Below are positions 58,614 to 64,000 of a stretch of DNA of 64,000 nt, in pieces. The position numbers and the translations under genes are program-made. Origin of the DNA: Leeuwenhoekiella blandensis MED217 (GTDB lineage: Bacteria; Bacteroidota; Bacteroidia; Flavobacteriales; Flavobacteriaceae); the NCBI RefSeq assembly GCF_000152985.1, contig NZ_CH672395.1:351849-415848 (forward strand), read 5' to 3'. The notes under the pieces are model-generated. The model searched no databases, was not told the origin of the DNA, and saw only the letters and a program-made list of their open reading frames with translations. The stretch's first letter is position 1; every line of letters begins with the position of its first letter.

Positions 58614-61289
58614 ATGAAAAAGATATTTAAAATTATAGGAATAGTACTGCTGGTACTTATTGTAGGACTCATCGCTGCGCCTTTTTTATTTAGGGGGCCG
58701 TTAGAAGATTTGCTAAAGCGCTCTATTAACGAAAATATTAACGCAACAGTAGCTTGGGAAGATTTTGATCTTACGCTTTTTAGTAGTTTTCCTGATGCGG
58801 CTGTTAAGGTGAATAATTTTACTGTTGTAAATAATGCGCCTTTTGCCGGCGATACGCTTGCCAGTGGGGCTGTTTTACAACTTGATATGGGGGTGATGCA
58901 GTTGTTTAAGACTTCTTCAGGAGAGCCCATTGCGATAGATGCGATTCGACTTGATGATGCTTATGTAAATATAAAAGTAGACAGTTTAGGAAATGCCAAT
59001 TATGATATTGCAAAAGAAAATCCCAATGCTACTGCAACGGCAGATACGCTAGCCGATAGTTCAGGCGGATTCCGTTTTGCAGTGCAGCATTATGAGCTGA
59101 ATAATTCACGCATCAATTATTTAGATGAAAGTACGCAGACTTTCTTGCGTCTTTCTGAAGTTAATCACGAGGGTGACGGTGACTTTTCTGCAGCGATTTC
59201 TAACCTGAATACAAAAACGGAAGCACTTGCTTCTTTCGATTTAGACGGGGTGAATTATTTAAACAATAACAAATTATCACTCGATGCTGTTATCGAGATG
59301 AATCTTGATGAGCAGCGGTATACGTTTAAAGAAAATGAAGCTTTGGTCAATCAATTGCCGCTTGTTTTTGAAGGTTTTGTTCAAATCAACGAAGCTAATA
59401 ATGAGCTCGATTTGTCTTTTGAAACACCTACGAGTGATTTCAAAAATTTCTTAGGAGTAATACCAGAAGTCTACGCAAAGAACCTAGATGGTGTGACCAC
59501 CACAGGTGATTTTAAAGTTATGGGGAGCATTAAAGGGATCGTAGATGAGACGCATATACCAATGCTTGATATCGCGATCAACTCAAATAATGCCTCGTTT
59601 AAATATCCTGAGTTACCAAAATCTGTAGAAGATATTATCATCGATGCACAAATAGTAAATGAAACCGGAAATGTTGACGATACCTACTTACGCTTGGGGA
59701 ATTTGAATTTTAGGATTGATCAGGATGTTTTTAATGCAAAAGGTAGAATAGATCGCTTAACCACAAATCCTCTTGTAGATCTTGCGTTAAAAGGAAAGCT
59801 GAATCTGGCGAATCTTGAACAGGCGTATCCGTTAGAATTAGATCAAGATATTAATGGATTGCTTAGCGTTGATATGACTGCAAATTTTGATATGGAAAGT
59901 GTGGAGCAAGAGCGTTACCAAAATATCAAAAGTTCGGGAACGGCAAGTTTGAAAGATTTTAAATATGTATCTCCGGAGTTACCTAATGCGCTGAATATGG
60001 CTCAGGCTAATGTGACTTTTAATCCGGGGACAATTACTTTAAATACCTTGGAAGCTCAAACCGGACAAACTGATATTTCGGCTAAAGGAAGCATTGAAAA
60101 TTTGATTCCGTTTGTGCTGTCTAAAGAAGATTTAAAAGGCCGGTTTACGGTAAATTCTAATTTGATTAATCTTGCTGATTTTAGTGTTGTTGAAGATGCA
60201 ACAGTAACTCAAGATGAAGAAACAGCTACAACTTCAGCTTCAAGTTCAGGTAATGCGGCGATTAAGATTCCTTCTTTTCTGGATGCGGCTCTAGATTTTT
60301 CTGCCGGAAAGGTGATTTACGATAATATCACACTGAGCAACGTAAAAGGAAATGTTACGGTTCAAAATGAGACTGCAAGCTTAAATAATATAAGTTCCGA
60401 TATATTTGGTGGAGCCATCGGTCTTAACGGAAATGTGAGTACAAAGAATACAACTCCAACTTTTGAAATGGCGCTCGACTTGAGCAGTGTTGATATTAGT
60501 GAGTCGTTCAATGGATTGGAAATGCTTCAGCAGCTCACTCCAATTGCTAAAGCTCTTCAAGGAAAACTGAATACCAATATTCAGCTTAAAGGAAATCTTA
60601 CGGATGACTTAACTCCGGTGTTATCCTCTTTAGCGGGTAATGCTTTGGCACAATTGCTTACAGCAGAGGTGAATCCGCAGCAAATGAAATTGCTAAGCGC
60701 TTTAGATAGTAAATTAGATTTTATCGATTTACAAAATCTAGATCTTAGTAACTTAAAAACCCAGCTGAGTTTTGACAATGGTCTGGTGACGGTAAAACCT
60801 TTTGATTTCAATATCAAAGGGATTAATGTAGGGGTGAGCGGTACGCATAGTCTTGAAAACAGTATGAATTATACCCTCAATTTAAAAGTGCCGGGATCGT
60901 ATCTTGGGTCTAAAGTAGGGAGTACGTTAGCCAATCTTAGCAATGCCGATCTTGAAAAATACACTGTCGATTTGCCTATTAACTTAACCGGTGATTTTAC
61001 AAATCCGCAGGTTTCTTTAAATACGCAACAGGCAGTGACCAATTTGACACAACAAATAGTAGCAACGCAAAAGGATAAATTGAAGCAACAAGGGGAAGAT
61101 AAAGTACGAGATGTACTAGGAGGTCTTTTAGGAGGGAATAAAACAACTACAGATTCTACAGCTACCCAAACTGCAAAAGATTCTACATCAACGACCAATC
61201 AATCAACGACAGAAAAAGTAGTTAAGGATGTTCTGGGTGGATTGTTTGGTAAGAAGAAAGCTGCAGACACTACCAAAACGAATAATTGA
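58614..61289 (+). CDS. AsmA family protein (large periplasmic, inner-membrane anchored)
   Basis: The 891-residue protein has one N-terminal anchor (IFKIIGIVLLVLIVGLIAAPFLF) followed by AsmA-type repeated beta-strand grooves: FDLTLFSSFPDAAVKVNNFTV near the start, later TASLKDFKYVSPELPNALNMAQANVTF, LDAALDFSAGKVIYDNITLSNVKGNV, and the AsmA_2-like C-terminal region GKLNTNIQLKGNLTDDLTPVLSSLAGNALAQLL. The C-terminus is a low-complexity Thr/Ser/Asp/Lys tail (TTTDSTATQTAKDSTSTTNQ). AsmA-like proteins are thought to carry phospholipids between membranes or aid outer-membrane biogenesis. A strong terminator follows. Confidence 0.88.
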   Translation: MKKIFKIIGIVLLVLIVGLIAAPFLFRGPLEDLLKRSINENINATVAWEDFDLTLFSSFPDAAVKVNNFTVVNNAPFAGDTLASGAVLQLDMGVMQLFKTSSGEPIAIDAIRLDDAYVNIKVDSLGNANYDIAKENPNATATADTLADSSGGFRFAVQHYELNNSRINYLDESTQTFLRLSEVNHEGDGDFSAAISNLNTKTEALASFDLDGVNYLNNNKLSLDAVIEMNLDEQRYTFKENEALVNQLPLVFEGFVQINEANNELDLSFETPTSDFKNFLGVIPEVYAKNLDGVTTTGDFKVMGSIKGIVDETHIPMLDIAINSNNASFKYPELPKSVEDIIIDAQIVNETGNVDDTYLRLGNLNFRIDQDVFNAKGRIDRLTTNPLVDLALKGKLNLANLEQAYPLELDQDINGLLSVDMTANFDMESVEQERYQNIKSSGTASLKDFKYVSPELPNALNMAQANVTFNPGTITLNTLEAQTGQTDISAKGSIENLIPFVLSKEDLKGRFTVNSNLINLADFSVVEDATVTQDEETATTSASSSGNAAIKIPSFLDAALDFSAGKVIYDNITLSNVKGNVTVQNETASLNNISSDIFGGAIGLNGNVSTKNTTPTFEMALDLSSVDISESFNGLEMLQQLTPIAKALQGKLNTNIQLKGNLTDDLTPVLSSLAGNALAQLLTAEVNPQQMKLLSALDSKLDFIDLQNLDLSNLKTQLSFDNGLVTVKPFDFNIKGINVGVSGTHSLENSMNYTLNLKVPGSYLGSKVGSTLANLSNADLEKYTVDLPINLTGDFTNPQVSLNTQQAVTNLTQQIVATQKDKLKQQGEDKVRDVLGGLLGGNKTTTDSTATQTAKDSTSTTNQSTTEKVVKDVLGGLFGKKKAADTTKTNN

Positions 61290-61307
61290 TCTTTGCGAAA
61301 CACCAAT

Positions 61308-61336
61308 AAAAAAGAGCGCAGGTAGCGCTCTTTTTT
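61308..61336 (+). terminator. Rho-independent terminator after the AsmA gene
   Basis: AAAAAAGAGCGC and GCGCTCTTTTTT form a perfect 12-bp stem with an AGGTA loop and T run, 18 bases past the stop codon. Confidence 0.9.
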
Positions 61337-61339
61337 ATT

Positions 61340-61380
61340 GGCACCGCCAAAGGGTCAAATACTTCGAGGCTTGCCTCGAA
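61340..61380. repeat. Post-terminator repeat GGCACCGCCA with adjacent palindrome
   Basis: GGCACCGCCA (61340-61349) recurs at 2381-2390, in each case immediately after a Rho-independent terminator. Here it is followed by TTCGAGGC-TT-GCCTCGAA (61363-61380), a perfect inverted repeat. This suggests fragments of a dispersed intergenic repeat family. Confidence 0.5.
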
Positions 61381-61451
61381 ATTGAACATTCGTTTCCAAA
61401 CGATGCCCCACGGCTTGCTCCGAAATGGTTTACATCATAATGATCTAATTA

Positions 61452-63413
61452 TTAAAAGCTTATTACAATAAACTCAGATCGTCTGTTAAGTTGGTGTTGT
61501 TCTTCGGTGCAATCGGCACCATTACCACAATCGTTTATTAATTGGGTTTCCCCAAAACCTTCTCCGGAAATTCGAGAGGGTTCTATACCTCGGTTTACGA
61601 TCCAGTCTGCTGTAGATTTTGCACGTTTATCAGAAAGGCTGAGGTTGTAAGCATCATTACCGCGACTATCTGTGTGTGATCGTATCTCAACTACCAGGGA
61701 AGGGTTAGACTCCATAACGGCTAATACCTTTGTAAGTTCTTCAGCAGCGTCAGGTCTGATATTAAAGCGATCAAAATCAAAATAGATAGGCTTTAACTTA
61801 AGAAGATCAGCAAGGTCATCGCCTTCATTAATTTTTGTGATACGCGGCTCTAAATACAAGTCTACCACTTGGTCTCCACCACCTTTAGGTGTGGTGATCA
61901 GGGATTCAGAAGAGTAGTATTCGGGTTCATCGGCACGTATGAGTATTTCCTGACCACAAATAGGGCGAAGACTGTATTCTCCATTTTCATTCACTTGCGT
62001 TGTTTCTAGAACATTGCCTTCAAGATCAATAACACTCACAGTGGCTGTAGGTATTGGTAAATTGGTTTCTTTATCGCGAATGGTACCTGTAACCAATGAC
62101 GTACACACGGGAATCACAACAGGTTTGCGTGAAAATCTAAAGATGTCATCGCTTCCCATTCCAAAATACCGGTTTGTTGAAAAATAGCCAATATTGAGGT
62201 AGTCATCTACGATAAAGGCAAAATCATCCTGCGGACTGTTCACCGGCTCGCCTAAATTGATCACATAAGCTACATCGCCATTCTTCTTTGTAGCAACCAC
62301 GTAGATGTCGAGTCCACCCAATCCCGGGCGACCATCTGAAGAAAAATAAAGATTTCCTTTTTTGCTTATAAAGGGAAAGTTTTCACGTCCTTCCGTATTG
62401 ATAATGGGTCCTAAATTTTTTGGTTCGCTATATTCATTATCACCTATAATATCGACCACCCAAATGTCAGAAAATCCTACAGTTCCCGGCATATCTGAGG
62501 CGAAATAGAGTTGTTTGTTGTCAGGACTCAAGGCAGGATGTGAAACAGAATAGCTGTTGTCATTAAATGGTAGTTCAACAGGAGCTCCCCAGCTTCCTCC
62601 TTTCTTAACCGATTTGAAGATTTTTAGACGTACGGTTCCGTTTTTATCGGTGCGTTTTACACCATTGCTGAAGTTATTTCGGGTAAAATACATCGTGTTG
62701 CCATCACTGGTAAAGGTTGGAGAAGACTCGTGGTAGCGCGTATTGATAGCATCCCCGCCAAATTTTTCAACAACGCCAAGCTCACCGGTTTCAGCATCTA
62801 TGGGTGCAGCATAGAAATCTAAAAAAGGTTCGTTGTTCCATTTATGGATGTATTTTGATGTAGAGCCCGTATCTCTGGCAGAGGAGAAAATGAGTTTGTT
62901 CTCATAAAACATAGGCCCAAAATCAGAGAGTCTTGAGTTGGTTCTGCGTAGATTTTCTACTTCATATTCGCTTTCGCTATAGCTTATTTCTTCTAGGTAA
63001 TCTGGTTTTTCTTCAAACAATTCGGCACGTGAGTCACCACCTTTTAGCTGGCGAAAGCGCTCCATAATTCTATCAGACTCACTGTATTTTTGAATGCCTT
63101 TTAGAGATTGTGCATATCTGAAAAGGTCTTCTGGAGTGAGGGTTTCAGCATACTTATCAAATAGTTTTTGATACCATTTTGCGCTGTCTTCATACAATCC
63201 GTTAAAATAATAGCTGTCGCCTAATTTTTTAAAAAGTTCTGCAGATTCATAGCCTTCGCCGGCAAGACGCAGGTAGATCTTTTGAGCATCTATAAATGCA
63301 TAACTCTCAAATTTCTTGGCTGCTTTATCAAGTTCTTTCTCCTGAGCAAATGAAAAAGTAAACGTGAATAGAAATATAAATTGAAGAAACCGCTTGCCTA
63401 TAATTGATTGCAT
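61452..63413 (-). CDS. OmpA-family protein with TPR, PD40 and CRD domains (PorE-like)
   Basis: The 653-residue protein has a signal peptide (to SFAQ near 24), N-terminal TPR-like repeats (about 30-125: ELDKAAKKFESYAFIDAQKIYLRLA), a WD40-like PD40 propeller (about 155-420, with repeated SPTFTSDGNTMYF, HPALSPDNKQLYFASD, FPFISKKGNLYFSSDG), a carboxypeptidase regulatory-like domain (VTGTIRDKETNLPIPTATV, about 440-515), and a C-terminal OmpA domain (YFDFDRFNIRPDAAEELTKV... HTDSRGNDAYNLSLSDKRAKS) that binds peptidoglycan. This order equals that of PorE of the type IX secretion system, but a lipoprotein Cys is absent, so it may be a paralogue. No other T9SS gene is nearby. Confidence 0.88.
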   Translation of the reverse strand: MQSIIGKRFLQFIFLFTFTFSFAQEKELDKAAKKFESYAFIDAQKIYLRLAGEGYESAELFKKLGDSYYFNGLYEDSAKWYQKLFDKYAETLTPEDLFRYAQSLKGIQKYSESDRIMERFRQLKGGDSRAELFEEKPDYLEEISYSESEYEVENLRRTNSRLSDFGPMFYENKLIFSSARDTGSTSKYIHKWNNEPFLDFYAAPIDAETGELGVVEKFGGDAINTRYHESSPTFTSDGNTMYFTRNNFSNGVKRTDKNGTVRLKIFKSVKKGGSWGAPVELPFNDNSYSVSHPALSPDNKQLYFASDMPGTVGFSDIWVVDIIGDNEYSEPKNLGPIINTEGRENFPFISKKGNLYFSSDGRPGLGGLDIYVVATKKNGDVAYVINLGEPVNSPQDDFAFIVDDYLNIGYFSTNRYFGMGSDDIFRFSRKPVVIPVCTSLVTGTIRDKETNLPIPTATVSVIDLEGNVLETTQVNENGEYSLRPICGQEILIRADEPEYYSSESLITTPKGGGDQVVDLYLEPRITKINEGDDLADLLKLKPIYFDFDRFNIRPDAAEELTKVLAVMESNPSLVVEIRSHTDSRGNDAYNLSLSDKRAKSTADWIVNRGIEPSRISGEGFGETQLINDCGNGADCTEEQHQLNRRSEFIVISF

Positions 63414-63637
63414 AGCTTGTAAGTAAAAGTTTGAAATTAGGATTTAGGGGCTGTGAATATAACTAAAATAAGAGCTGTAAAACGTCTAATCTCACTGATT
63501 TATAAAAAATTAGCAGGGGATAAATCCCCTTTTTTTAGATAAACAATTGAGAAATCGTATGTTGAAAAAGTACTTGTATAAGAAAGTGAGTTAATTTCTG
63601 AACTCTCAATAGAATTTTCCACTAAAGGAAGTGTTTC

Positions 63638-63668
63638 TTGTCTTGAGCGGGTTAACTTTATACTTTTG
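63638..63668 (+). promoter_or_regulatory. Bacteroidota-type promoter of the nitroreductase gene
   Basis: TTG (63638-63640), 20 bases, then TACTTTTG (63661-63668), an exact TAnnTTTG box. It ends 6 bases before the ATG at 63675, predicting a leaderless or very short-leader mRNA. Confidence 0.55.
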
Positions 63669-63674
63669 AATAAA

Positions 63675-64000
63675 ATGAAATATATGCTAAGCGATCACAT
63701 AAAAAACAGAAGATCTGTTTTTCCTAATCAATTTTCAGAAAAACCGGTAAGTGTAGAAGCAATAAAAACACTATTAGAAGCTGCTAATTGGGCGCCAACA
63801 CACAGAAAAACCCAACCTTGGCGTTTTAAAGTTTTTAGAGAAGAGTCTTTAGATTTGCTGGCAGACTATGTTACTAAAGCATACACAAAGGTTACTCCTG
63901 AGGCTAAATTTTCAGCCTTCAAACTCAAAAAAACCTTAGAAAAGGTAACTTCAAGTGCTGCCGTTATCGTGATTTGTATGCAACGTGATCCTAAAGAAAG
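63675..64000 (+). CDS. Nitroreductase family protein, N-terminal part (3' end outside window)
   Basis: The frame opens at ATG 63675 (a second ATG is at 63684) and runs off the end of the window after about 108 codons. It reads MLSDHIKNRRSVFPNQFSEKPV, then LLEAANWAPTHRKTQPWRFKVF, the FMN-binding Arg-Arg-Ser and Asn/Trp-Ala-Pro motifs of NfsB/YdjA-type nitroreductases. These flavoenzymes use NAD(P)H to reduce nitro groups or quinones; some reduce iodotyrosine or enoates. The APTHRKTQPW segment fits the YdjA-like subgroup. The C-terminal half and the dimer interface are not in view. Confidence 0.85.
   Translation, partial: MKYMLSDHIKNRRSVFPNQFSEKPVSVEAIKTLLEAANWAPTHRKTQPWRFKVFREESLDLLADYVTKAYTKVTPEAKFSAFKLKKTLEKVTSSAAVIVICMQRDPKE

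Noticed and set aside
1-64000. CRISPR array, prophage, integrase-flanked island or rRNA operon
   Set aside because: No regularly spaced direct repeats, phage structural genes, integrases or rRNA sequence were seen; the only mobile DNA recognised is the IS3-family element.

Overview
The window looks like chromosomal DNA of a marine or environmental member of the Flavobacteriaceae (Bacteroidota); the genus cannot be fixed from sequence alone. The grounds are a SusC/TonB-type receptor, an OmpA-family protein with the domain order of T9SS PorE, a DnaQ-DnaE polymerase fusion, a FolK-deoxynucleoside kinase fusion, few recognisable Shine-Dalgarno sites, and promoters of the Bacteroidota form TTTG-N18/19-TAnnTTTG in front of both tRNA units. 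All CDS calls come from reading the translations by eye; no database search was run.

Layout. 1-2.4 kb: 3' end of a TonB-dependent receptor and a DUF4374 lipoprotein. 2.4-24.2 kb: an efflux locus. A histidine kinase and an NtrC-type sigma-54 activator lie divergent to a long operon of HlyD-type adaptor, a 14-codon hydrophobic micro-ORF, a canonical ABC ATPase, six tandem MacB/FtsX-like permeases of about 800 residues, a second ATPase with altered motifs, and a TolC-type channel. 24.3-30.2 kb: pirin, a LuxR-type regulator, an S41 protease, and a TPR histidine kinase with its response regulator.

30.3-39.5 kb: an exopolysaccharide locus. Six closely packed minus-strand genes encode, in transcription order, a multi-pass histidine kinase, a BcsB-like protein, an outer-membrane protein, a processive-type GT2 synthase with an N-terminal MshEN/T2SSE_N-like domain and no PilZ domain, a multi-pass membrane protein, and a stand-alone CheY-like receiver. 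A secreted GH5 glycosidase is divergent. This is the best candidate for an undescribed system: a BcsB-type synthase apparently tied to phosphotransfer rather than to a PilZ c-di-GMP switch.

39.5-64 kb: mostly housekeeping and stress genes: tRNA-Asp, DUF58, a ClpP-type protease, thioredoxin, DnaE with fused proofreading exonuclease, two DUF2383 four-helix proteins, a zinc metalloprotease, an intact IS3-family element inserted exactly at the stop codon of a hypothetical gene, tRNA-Leu and tRNA-Gly, MutS, a SpoU/TrmH methyltransferase, the FolK-dNK fusion (apparently with an ATT start), a queuosine-precursor-type transporter, an AsmA-family protein, the PorE-like protein and the start of a nitroreductase. 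No prophage, CRISPR array or rRNA gene was seen, and no gene-free stretch exceeds about 300 bases.
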